Positions 41,186-48,612 of a stretch of 64,000 nucleotides of DNA are shown here, piece by piece (position 1 is the stretch's first letter; every line of letters begins with the position of its first letter). The translations under genes and the position numbers were made by a program. The notes beneath the pieces were generated by a model that saw only the letters and a list, made by a program, of their open reading frames with translations, did no database searches and was not told the origin of the DNA. Origin of the DNA: Prevotella sp. (lineage in GTDB: Bacteria > Bacteroidota > Bacteroidia > Bacteroidales > Bacteroidaceae); contig JAFTFG010000007.1 in the NCBI GenBank assembly GCA_017449675.1, forward strand, positions 1-64,000, written 5' to 3'.

Positions 41186-43709
41186 GTTTTATACCCTCTG
41201 GCTTTTGTGGTTGTTATGTCTTTCTGCTCAGGCTCAAGGACTGATATCCGGTGTGATTACGAATGCCGAAACGAAGGAACCAATACCTTCGGTAACCGTG
41301 TCATATAGGGGATATCGTGTCGCTGTGGCCTCTGGTCTCGACGGTCGTTACGTGATTAAGAAGATGGTGGAACTGCCCCTTACCTTCAGTGCCGTGGGGT
41401 ATGTTCCTCAGACAATCTTTATTCAGGATAGAACCTCCATCCATATAGATGTCCAATTGCAACCGGATACGAAAGAGTTGCAAAACGTCATTGTCAAGGC
41501 AAAGCCCCAACGTTATAGTCGTAAGAATAATCCTGCTGTAGAGTTGATGCGCAAGGTGATAGAACATAAACGGCTTACCAACTTGTCGAACAAGGATTAT
41601 TATCAATATACCAAGTATCAGAAATTGACATTAGCGGGTAATGAGATTACGCAGGAGAAGTTACAGAATGCCGCTTTGCGGAAAAAGAAATGGATTTACG
41701 ACCAGATAGAAGCGTGTCCCTATAACAACAAACTTATCCTTCCGATATCTGTTGACGAGACAGTAACTCAGAAATTCTACCGCCGTCATCCTCATGATGA
41801 GAAGAGTATTATTTTGGGGCAGAATTCTACCGGTATCGGAGATTTGTTTCAGACGGGGGATATCATGAATACGATGCTGAAGGACATTTTCACGGATGTC
41901 AATATCTATGATGATCAGGTGAGACTGTTGCGTCGCCCGTTTACTTCTCCGATTGGAAAAGATGCGATAGGGTTCTACCGATATTATATAGAAGATACTG
42001 TTCAGGTGGATCGTGACAGTTGTATTCATCTGCATTTCCTGCCTAATAATATGCAGGATTTCGGATTCAGGGGAGATCTTTATATCCTAAAAGATTCCAG
42101 TTATCAAGTGAAGCGGTGTGATTTGTCTATTCCCCGTCAGAGTGATGTCAATTTTGTGGAGAACTTGCGAGTCAATCAGGAATTCACCATGTTACCTACA
42201 GGGGAGTGGGTGTTGTCTGTTGATGATATGGTCGTAGAGATGCAGATACTGAGTTTCTTGCAGAAAGGTATTGTAATCAGAAATACACGATTGACAGACT
42301 ATGCCTTTGATGCTCTTCCACCTCAGTTGTTTAGAGGAAAGAAAGAGGTTAAGGAAGCGGATGCTATGATGCGTGGTGACCTGTTTTGGGAGCGGTATCG
42401 ACAGGTGGGCCTTACCAAGAGTGAGGTGTCTATGAAGAATTTCGTCAAGGGCTTTGAGAAGATGAAGGGCTATAAGTATATCATGTTCGGTTTGAAAGCC
42501 TTTATCGAGAATTTTGTCGAAACAGGAAAGCCTTCCAAGGTGGATATAGGTCCGGTTAACAGTATGTTGTCTCATAACTATGTGGATGGCTTTCGAACCC
42601 GTGTAGGGATTCAGACGACTGCCAATCTGCATTCCCATTGGTTCTTTAAAGGTTTTGTGGCTCGTGGTTGGAAATCGCATAAGAACTATTATCGCGGGGA
42701 TATCACCTACTCCTTCAATGCCAAAGAGTATTTACCTCAGGAATTCCCGAAACGAACGTTGACGTTTACATCGACTTATGATGTGTGTGCATCGTCTGAC
42801 AAGTTCATGACTAATGACAAAGACAATATGTTTACCTCCTTTAAATGGAAAGGGGTGGAGAATATGATGTTCTATAACCGTCAACAACTTACTTTTGAAC
42901 GGGAGGAGGATGTAGGTGTCAAAACTATTGTCAGTCTGAAAACAGAGGAGAACGAGGCATGTGGCACACTCCGTTTTGTACCTCTTACCGCAATGGAGTC
43001 TATTAAGTTCCGTACTACGGAGTTGCGGGCTGCGGTGGAGTTTTGTCCTGGTGCCACCTATATTAATACGAAACAGCGTCGTCGTAAGATTAATCTGGAG
43101 GCCCCGGTGTTCACCTTTAGTCATGCGATTGGTATGAAGGGCTTCTTGGGAGGTGATTACCGTTATCACTATAGTGAAGCCAGTGTCGCTCAGCGGTTCT
43201 GGCTCAACAGTTGGGGAAAAGTGGACCTCTATGTCAAGGGTGGTATCCAATGGAGTAAAGTCCCGTTCCCTTTACTTTGTATGCCAGAGGCTAACATGTC
43301 GTATATCCTTCAGCGTAATATGTTCAGTCTGATTGATAATATGGAATTTTTAAATGACCGCTTTATTACAGCAACCCTCAACTGGGACCTTAACGGTAAA
43401 CTCTTTAACCGTATCCCGCTTTTGAAGAGACTAAAATGGCGTGAGTCTGTGGGGGTAAAGGTGCTCTGGGGTGGTTTGTCCGACAAGAATAATCCCACTT
43501 TGGCACAAAACACAGATGATCCGGTCCTGATGGCTTTTCCGGCGGGATCCTATATTATGAATCCGCGGACTCCCTACGTGGAGGTTTCTGTGGGTATTCA
43601 CAATATCTTCCGCTTCTTCCATGTAGAGTATGTACGCCGACTGAATTATAATCACCTGTCGACGGCTAATAAACGTGGACTTCGTTTTGCCGTACACTTC
43701 ACCTTCTGA
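41169..43709 (+). CDS. Outer-membrane DUF5686/carboxypeptidase-regulatory-like protein
   Basis: 846 residues from ATG 41169 (MKRLTRFYTLWLLWLLCLSA, a signal peptide); it overlaps the synthase gene by 17 bp. Residues about 25-110 are a carboxypeptidase-regulatory beta-sandwich (ISGVITNAETKEPIPSVTV). A DUF5686 region follows and ends in a predicted barrel with a C-terminal aromatic strand (LRFAVHFTF). DUF5686 proteins are outer-membrane components of unknown role in Bacteroidota. Its presence inside the inositol run suggests that it transports, binds or depends on the lipid product. Confidence 0.85.
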   Translation: MKRLTRFYTLWLLWLLCLSAQAQGLISGVITNAETKEPIPSVTVSYRGYRVAVASGLDGRYVIKKMVELPLTFSAVGYVPQTIFIQDRTSIHIDVQLQPDTKELQNVIVKAKPQRYSRKNNPAVELMRKVIEHKRLTNLSNKDYYQYTKYQKLTLAGNEITQEKLQNAALRKKKWIYDQIEACPYNNKLILPISVDETVTQKFYRRHPHDEKSIILGQNSTGIGDLFQTGDIMNTMLKDIFTDVNIYDDQVRLLRRPFTSPIGKDAIGFYRYYIEDTVQVDRDSCIHLHFLPNNMQDFGFRGDLYILKDSSYQVKRCDLSIPRQSDVNFVENLRVNQEFTMLPTGEWVLSVDDMVVEMQILSFLQKGIVIRNTRLTDYAFDALPPQLFRGKKEVKEADAMMRGDLFWERYRQVGLTKSEVSMKNFVKGFEKMKGYKYIMFGLKAFIENFVETGKPSKVDIGPVNSMLSHNYVDGFRTRVGIQTTANLHSHWFFKGFVARGWKSHKNYYRGDITYSFNAKEYLPQEFPKRTLTFTSTYDVCASSDKFMTNDKDNMFTSFKWKGVENMMFYNRQQLTFEREEDVGVKTIVSLKTEENEACGTLRFVPLTAMESIKFRTTELRAAVEFCPGATYINTKQRRRKINLEAPVFTFSHAIGMKGFLGGDYRYHYSEASVAQRFWLNSWGKVDLYVKGGIQWSKVPFPLLCMPEANMSYILQRNMFSLIDNMEFLNDRFITATLNWDLNGKLFNRIPLLKRLKWRESVGVKVLWGGLSDKNNPTLAQNTDDPVLMAFPAGSYIMNPRTPYVEVSVGIHNIFRFFHVEYVRRLNYNHLSTANKRGLRFAVHFTF

Positions 43710-43748
43710 TTTTTTTCCGAAAATCATGATAGTTTCAAATATTATTCG

Positions 43749-43756
43749 TATCTTTG
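43749..43756 (+). promoter_or_regulatory. -7 element (TATCTTTG) for the nucleotidyltransferase operon
   Basis: It lies 26 bp before ATG 43783, so the second half of the cluster can be transcribed on its own. Confidence 0.65.
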
Positions 43757-43782
43757 CACACATTAAACGAGATGTATAGTTC

Positions 43783-44505
43783 ATGAAATTTGCAGTCATT
43801 GCAGCGGGAGAGGGCAGCCGTTTGGCTGCGGAAGGAGTGCATGAACCCAAACCGTTGGTGTGTGTGGGGCATGAACGACTTATAGACCGCCTTATTCGTA
43901 TATTCATGGTCAATAATGCGGAAGAAATTGTTGTTATTTGTAATGACAAGACTGCGATGGTCGCTCGACATCTGGTGGAACTACAGCGCAATGGATTGAA
44001 AGGATGTCCTGTCCCGTTGCGTTTTGTGATTAAAAATACCTCTAGTTCTATGCATAGTTTTTTTGAGATATGTAAGTTCTTGCAAGACGGTCCGTTTGTG
44101 TTAACGACAGTGGATACTGTTTTCAGGGAGGACGCATTTTCTCGATTTGTCAAAACATTCAGGCAGACTTCTGTCGATGGGTTGATGGGTGTGACAGACT
44201 ATGTGGATGACGAGAAACCACTTTATGTGAAGACGGATACTGAGATGAATATCTTGTCTTTCTTGGATGAAAAGGAAGATTGTCGGTTTGTCAGTGCGGG
44301 GGTATACGGACTACGGGATACAGCAATCTATACACTCCATAATTGCATAGCACGTGGCGAACAACGGATGCGTAATTTCCAACGGGCACTGATTGCAGAG
44401 GGCTGCCAATTGCGTGCCTATCCGCTAGGAAAGGTCTTTGATATTGATCATGCTGCTGATATCAGCAAAGCCGAGCAGTTCTTAAATATGGAGAATGATG
44501 AGTGA
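43783..44505 (+). CDS. Nucleotidyltransferase, likely CTP:inositol-phosphate cytidylyltransferase
   Basis: 240 residues, GT-A-like nucleotidyltransferase fold. The nucleotide loop is VIAAGEGSRLAAEGVHEPKPL, the base-contact and metal region is GPFVLTTVDTVFRED and the product-side segment is FVSAGVYGLRD. Its stop overlaps the start of the CDP-alcohol transferase. Fused versions of these two activities are the archaeal and thermophile IPCT/DIPPS enzymes that make CDP-inositol and use it. I infer that it makes CDP-inositol from CTP and inositol phosphate. Confidence 0.78.
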   Translation: MKFAVIAAGEGSRLAAEGVHEPKPLVCVGHERLIDRLIRIFMVNNAEEIVVICNDKTAMVARHLVELQRNGLKGCPVPLRFVIKNTSSSMHSFFEICKFLQDGPFVLTTVDTVFREDAFSRFVKTFRQTSVDGLMGVTDYVDDEKPLYVKTDTEMNILSFLDEKEDCRFVSAGVYGLRDTAIYTLHNCIARGEQRMRNFQRALIAEGCQLRAYPLGKVFDIDHAADISKAEQFLNMENDE

Positions 44506-45439
44506 ATCCAGATCTTTCAAGGAACTGTTGCGTGTCTCTTTTAAATCAGAGGATACGGAAGAGTGGTTGGATGTGCATTTCACTCGTCCAATCGGGTTGG
44601 TCTTTGCGCTGTTCTGGATGAGGTGGAACGTGCATCCCAATGTTATTACGATTCTCTCTATCATTTTAGGTGCCGTAGGCGGTTGCCTGTTCTTCTTTCC
44701 TGATTTATGGCATAACGTGGCAGGTGTCATCTTGTTGATATTTGCTAATTTTTGTGATTCTACCGACGGTCAGATGGCTCGGTTAACAGGGAAGAAAACG
44801 CTGGTGGGAAGGGTTCTTGACGGATTCTCTGAGAATGTGTGGTTCTTTTTTATTTATCTTGCGATTATTAAGCGTACTGGTGACTTGTTCTATGATATGG
44901 TCGGAGGATGGGCTTACGTCGTCGTATTTGTGGTGTGTTATGTAGCAGGAGCAATCTGTCACTCCCGCCAATGCTCTCTGGCTGACTATTATCGCCAGAT
45001 TCATTTGTATTTCCTGTTGGGAAAGAATGGAAGTGAACTGGATACATATGAGGAGCAACGGAAGGTCTATGCGTCGTTGCCAGAGAATGACCGTTTTGCC
45101 CGTCTGTTTTATTATTGTTATGCTAATTATTGTAAGTCGCAGGAGCAGCGGACACCTGCATTCCAACAATTCTATCATTTGCTACGGGAGAGATATCCCC
45201 AAGGTGAAGAACTTCCTGTTGACTTGCGTGATACTTTTCGTAAGGGCTCACTGCCTTTGATGAAATATACAAATCTGTTGACGTTCAATGCCCGTGCCAT
45301 TGTATTGTATCTGTCCTGTCTGTTGGATGTGCCTTATGTCTATCCGTTGGCAGAACTGACCGTCTTCGCAGTGATGTACTATTATATGCACCAAAAGCAT
45401 GAGACTTTATGCCGGAAAATGATTAAACGACTATTATAA
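44495..45439 (+). CDS. CDP-alcohol phosphatidyltransferase family enzyme (inositol lipid headgroup step)
   Basis: 314 residues and about six membrane helices. The CDP-alcohol motif reads DSTDGQMARLTG, then G, RVLD and GFSE. It fits D(x2)DG(x2)AR(x8)G(x3)D, but the last acid of the family (D) is Glu. A long soluble insert with NGSELDTYEEQRKVY lies between helices. With the preceding nucleotidyltransferase it probably condenses CDP-inositol with diacylglycerol or another lipid alcohol, or a CDP-lipid with inositol phosphate. Overlap with the upstream gene is 11 bp. Confidence 0.82.
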   Translation: MMSESRSFKELLRVSFKSEDTEEWLDVHFTRPIGLVFALFWMRWNVHPNVITILSIILGAVGGCLFFFPDLWHNVAGVILLIFANFCDSTDGQMARLTGKKTLVGRVLDGFSENVWFFFIYLAIIKRTGDLFYDMVGGWAYVVVFVVCYVAGAICHSRQCSLADYYRQIHLYFLLGKNGSELDTYEEQRKVYASLPENDRFARLFYYCYANYCKSQEQRTPAFQQFYHLLRERYPQGEELPVDLRDTFRKGSLPLMKYTNLLTFNARAIVLYLSCLLDVPYVYPLAELTVFAVMYYYMHQKHETLCRKMIKRLL

Positions 45440-45442
45440 ATT

Positions 45443-46084
45443 ATGTATGTAGCATTAGCAGACAATCAAGATATTACAAGGGCAGGTATGATGTATATCT
45501 GTCAGGAAATGGAAGGGGTGGAGATGCATCGTGCTGAAGATAAAGCAGAGATGATAGAGCAACTCAAGAGCCATCCAGACACCATCGTGATATTGGATTA
45601 TACACTCTTTGATATCAATGATGTGGAAGAGTTGGAGATATTGCATCAGCGCTTTCCGCTGGTACAGTGGATTCTTTTCAGTGTCGATTTGTCGGGTGAT
45701 TTCGTTCGTCGTTTGATTGCCATTGCACCACGTTTCAGTATTCTTTTGAAAGAATCCCCTATTCAGGAGATCCGTGAATGCCTGTTGTTCGCGCAGCGCC
45801 ATCAGCGGTATATCTGTCAACGAATGGCGGAGATATTGCTGGCACCTACAATATCCCATACGGAGGAGGATGTGAAATTGACCCCTACGGAAACAGAGAT
45901 TTTAAAGGATATTGCCCTGGGGCTGACAACGAAAGAAATTGCCGAACGTCGTTTCTCCAGTTTTCATACAGTGAATACCCACCGTAAGAATATTTTTAGG
46001 AAATTAGGAGTCAATAATGTACATGAAGCGACGAAATATGCGTTGAGAGCAGGGCTTGTCGACTCAGCGGAATATTATATTTGA
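45443..46084 (+). CDS. NarL/LuxR-type response regulator
   Basis: 213 residues. The receiver has Asp52 in TIVILDYTLF, one of the usual N-terminal acids (ADNQ), and Lys in ILLKES. The LuxR-type HTH at about 145-205 is LTPTETEILKDIALGLTTKE then FRKLGVNNVHEA. It starts 3 bp after the transferase gene, so it is a member of the operon. The likely phosphodonor is the kinase at 37094, the only other two-component gene in the run. It is followed by a terminator. Confidence 0.9.
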   Translation: MYVALADNQDITRAGMMYICQEMEGVEMHRAEDKAEMIEQLKSHPDTIVILDYTLFDINDVEELEILHQRFPLVQWILFSVDLSGDFVRRLIAIAPRFSILLKESPIQEIRECLLFAQRHQRYICQRMAEILLAPTISHTEEDVKLTPTETEILKDIALGLTTKEIAERRFSSFHTVNTHRKNIFRKLGVNNVHEATKYALRAGLVDSAEYYI

Positions 46085-46103
46085 TATATAGGAAACAAAA
46101 AAA

Positions 46104-46140
46104 GTAGGAATTGTCTCACGACAACTCCTACCCCTGTTTT
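46104..46140 (+). terminator. Terminator of the inositol cluster
   Basis: GTAGGA and TTGTC pair with GACAA and TCCTAC (46104-46115 with 46120-46131). A T-rich tail (CTGTTTT) ends at 46140. It starts 19 bp after the regulator stop. Confidence 0.8.
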
Positions 46141-46240
46141 CTAACTAACTTATTATCAACTATTCATTACTCATTCTGAAATCTGTTGCAAAGATAAGCA
46201 TTTTTTTATGAAAGATGTATCAAAATAAAGAAAAAAGTTC

Positions 46241-46254
46241 CGTAAACGTTTGCG
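46241..46254 (+). promoter_or_regulatory. LacI-type operator
   Basis: CGTAAACGTTTGCG is a 14-bp palindrome with one mismatch around a central CG, the LacI/PurR operator form. It lies 19 bp before the -7 element, so the regulator probably represses its own operon. Confidence 0.72.
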
Positions 46255-46272
46255 TATCTCCGTATTTTTTTC

Positions 46273-46280
46273 TACTTTTG
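46273..46280 (+). promoter_or_regulatory. -7 element (TACTTTTG) of the lacI-GH5 operon
   Basis: It ends 6 bp before ATG 46287, so the mRNA is probably leaderless or nearly so. Confidence 0.7.
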
Positions 46281-46286
46281 CACTTG

Positions 46287-47318
46287 ATGAGCAATACAAA
46301 GCAACATAGAACTTCTTTGAAGGACTTGGCAAAAGAACTGAATGTCAGTATTGCCACAGTCAGCCGTGCACTGCGTAATTCCTCTGAGATTGGCGAGGAG
46401 ATGCAGCGTCGTGTCAAGGAGTTGGCAAAAAAGATGAATTATCGTCCTAATCCTTTTGCGCAGAGTCTTCGCAAGGAGTCGCCCAAGATGATTGGTGTCG
46501 TAGTTCCTAATCTGGTTACCCATTATTATGCCGCCGTATTGGATGGTATCGAGGATGAGGCACGCAGAGCAGGGTATAGTGTCATCAGTGCCAACAGTCA
46601 TGAGAGTTTTGAGGATGAGGCGCATGCTGTTGATAACTTTATAAGTCTTCATGTAGAGGGTATCATCGCTTGCCTGGCTCAGACTACGACCGATTATAGC
46701 CATTACGAGGAAATCGCAGAGATGGGAATCCCTCTGGTCTTTTTCGGACGAACCTGTCTTTCAGATCAGTTTTCCTGTGTGACGGCCAATGGCGATGAAG
46801 CGGCCCAGATGGCTACTCAACACCTGATAGATACGGGAAGTCGTCGTATCGCTTTTATAGGTGGTCCTAACCATCTGGATATGGTCCAGCGCCGTAAGCA
46901 TGGCTACCTAGAAGCCTTGCGTGAGAACCGAATACCTATCAATCGCGATTTGGTCGTTTGTGATAAGATTGACTATCAGGTTGCCTTACGGGAAACGGCT
47001 CGGTTGCTTCAGTCGTCGAATCGTCCCGATGCAATATTGGCTTTCAATGATATCATTACCTTTGCTGCTTTTACGGCTATTAAGCAACAAAGCTTGCGTA
47101 TTCCGGAAGATGTCGCCTTGATAGGATTCACGGACGATGCTCATGCGGCGTATGTGACTCCTCGTCTTTCGGCTATAGAGGACCAGTCTCATCTTATGGG
47201 TGTTACGGCCTGTAAGATGCTGTTGGGGCATATACAGGGTGACACCAAAGTCTATAAGAAGATTGTTCCTCAACAATTGGTGATTCGAGATACATCTGCT
47301 AAAAAACAAAAACTATGA
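46287..47318 (+). CDS. LacI-family transcriptional regulator
   Basis: 343 residues from ATG 46287; the frame to 46215 would include operator and promoter. The HTH and hinge are LKDLAKELNVSIATVSRALR followed by NYRPNPFAQSL. The ligand-binding domain has IGVVVPNLVTHYYAAVLDGI, GIPLVFFGRT and IGFTDDAHAAYVTPRLS. It should bind a sugar, presumably a xyloglucan oligosaccharide or its breakdown product, and control the GH operon. The stop overlaps the GH5 start as ATGA. Confidence 0.92.
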   Translation: MSNTKQHRTSLKDLAKELNVSIATVSRALRNSSEIGEEMQRRVKELAKKMNYRPNPFAQSLRKESPKMIGVVVPNLVTHYYAAVLDGIEDEARRAGYSVISANSHESFEDEAHAVDNFISLHVEGIIACLAQTTTDYSHYEEIAEMGIPLVFFGRTCLSDQFSCVTANGDEAAQMATQHLIDTGSRRIAFIGGPNHLDMVQRRKHGYLEALRENRIPINRDLVVCDKIDYQVALRETARLLQSSNRPDAILAFNDIITFAAFTAIKQQSLRIPEDVALIGFTDDAHAAYVTPRLSAIEDQSHLMGVTACKMLLGHIQGDTKVYKKIVPQQLVIRDTSAKKQKL

Positions 47319-48538
47319 CCCTATCAAAAATCCTCCTTTCCGTATTATGCGTCTGTCTGTCGATGACTGTTGAAGGACAAGTAAAATGTAACGAAAATTG
47401 CAACCCGGCAAAGATGCATGCCTCTCGGATGTATCCGGGTTGGAACCTGGGTAATACTTTGGAGGCTATCGGGGAGGGACTTGCTGCTGAGACTTCCTGG
47501 CAAAATACGAGGACCACAAGGGACATCATTGGTTTTGTCAAGCGTCAGGGTTTTCAATCTGTCCGTATTCCATGTTCCTGGGACATTCATTCGGATGCGC
47601 AGGGAAAAATCGATGAGGAATGGTTGGCTCGTGTAAAAGAAATTGTCGATGATTGTATTCGTGAAGGGCTCTATGTCGTATTAAACGATCATTGGGATAA
47701 CGGTTGGATAGAAGTGAAGGGATTCAGTAAGAACGACCAGTCGTTCGAAAAGGTGGATGAGCAGATTATCCAAGCGAAGATCGCCCGCCTAAAGGATTTG
47801 TGGATGCAACTGGCCACAGCCTTCAAGGGCTATGATGAACAATTGCTTTTTGCCGGCCTCAATGAGCCCTTCCAGCAGTATAACCTGTTTCATGATAAGC
47901 ATCAGGAGTTGACACCAATACTCCTACGCTATAATCAGGCTTTTGTGGATGCCGTTCGTGCTGCGGGTGGTAAGAACAAAAACCGGATACTGGTAGTTCA
48001 GGCTCCTAGTGTCAATATCTCCTCTGCTGTCAGTGAGGAGGTGGGCTTCTCTATGCCTGTCGACCCGGTTGGCAAAGGACGCTTAATGGTGGAAGTGCAT
48101 TATTACGAGCCTTGGGATTTCTGTGGACAGGAAGAGGGTGGTAAATGGTTCTGGGGTCATGGTAACCATGTACCAGGGGATACTCATAATTGTGAATGGG
48201 GTGAAGAAAACTGGTCAGCCAGTCTGTTTGCCGCTATGAAGAAGAAATTCTATGATCAGGGTTTCCCTGTTATCATGGGTGAGTATGGTGCTAATTGGCG
48301 GGAGGTAGGGCCTCTTCAGATGGCTCACGATACCTCTATTAAGGCTTGGTTCAAGGATATTACCGGTAAGGCCGTGTCTAATGGTTGTGTTCCAATGCTG
48401 TGGGATATCAATTTCACCAATCGTAATGGTGAGAAGGGGACAATGACCGTTATTGACCGTGCTGACCTGAAAGTGTTCAGTCCTGTTGTGATGGACGGTA
48501 TTACCGAGGGTGTCCGTTCTGTCAGTTGGCCTGATTGA
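47315..48538 (+). CDS. Secreted GH5 endoglucanase/xyloglucanase
   Basis: 407 residues with a signal peptide (MTLSKILLSVLCVCLSMTVE). GH5 core: GWNLGNTLEA, VRIPCSWDIH, the acid/base Glu184 in FAGLNEPFQQYN, HYYEPWDF, and the nucleophile Glu323 in IMGEYGANW. The pattern is subfamily 4-like, which holds xyloglucan-specific and mixed-linkage endoglucanases. The next genes (alpha-xylosidases and beta-galactosidase) point to xyloglucan. It is a periplasmic or cell-surface enzyme. Confidence 0.88.
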   Translation: MTLSKILLSVLCVCLSMTVEGQVKCNENCNPAKMHASRMYPGWNLGNTLEAIGEGLAAETSWQNTRTTRDIIGFVKRQGFQSVRIPCSWDIHSDAQGKIDEEWLARVKEIVDDCIREGLYVVLNDHWDNGWIEVKGFSKNDQSFEKVDEQIIQAKIARLKDLWMQLATAFKGYDEQLLFAGLNEPFQQYNLFHDKHQELTPILLRYNQAFVDAVRAAGGKNKNRILVVQAPSVNISSAVSEEVGFSMPVDPVGKGRLMVEVHYYEPWDFCGQEEGGKWFWGHGNHVPGDTHNCEWGEENWSASLFAAMKKKFYDQGFPVIMGEYGANWREVGPLQMAHDTSIKAWFKDITGKAVSNGCVPMLWDINFTNRNGEKGTMTVIDRADLKVFSPVVMDGITEGVRSVSWPD

Positions 48539-48589
48539 CTTTTTTCTGAAAAAACAGGCGTTTTGTTTGGTGGAATGCTGGAAAAAGCG

Positions 48590-48597
48590 TATTTTTG
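48590..48597 (+). promoter_or_regulatory. -7 element (TATTTTTG) of the Reg_prop sensor and GH genes
   Basis: It lies 15 bp before ATG 48613. Confidence 0.65.
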
Positions 48598-48612
48598 CAG
48601 ATACTAACTGAA

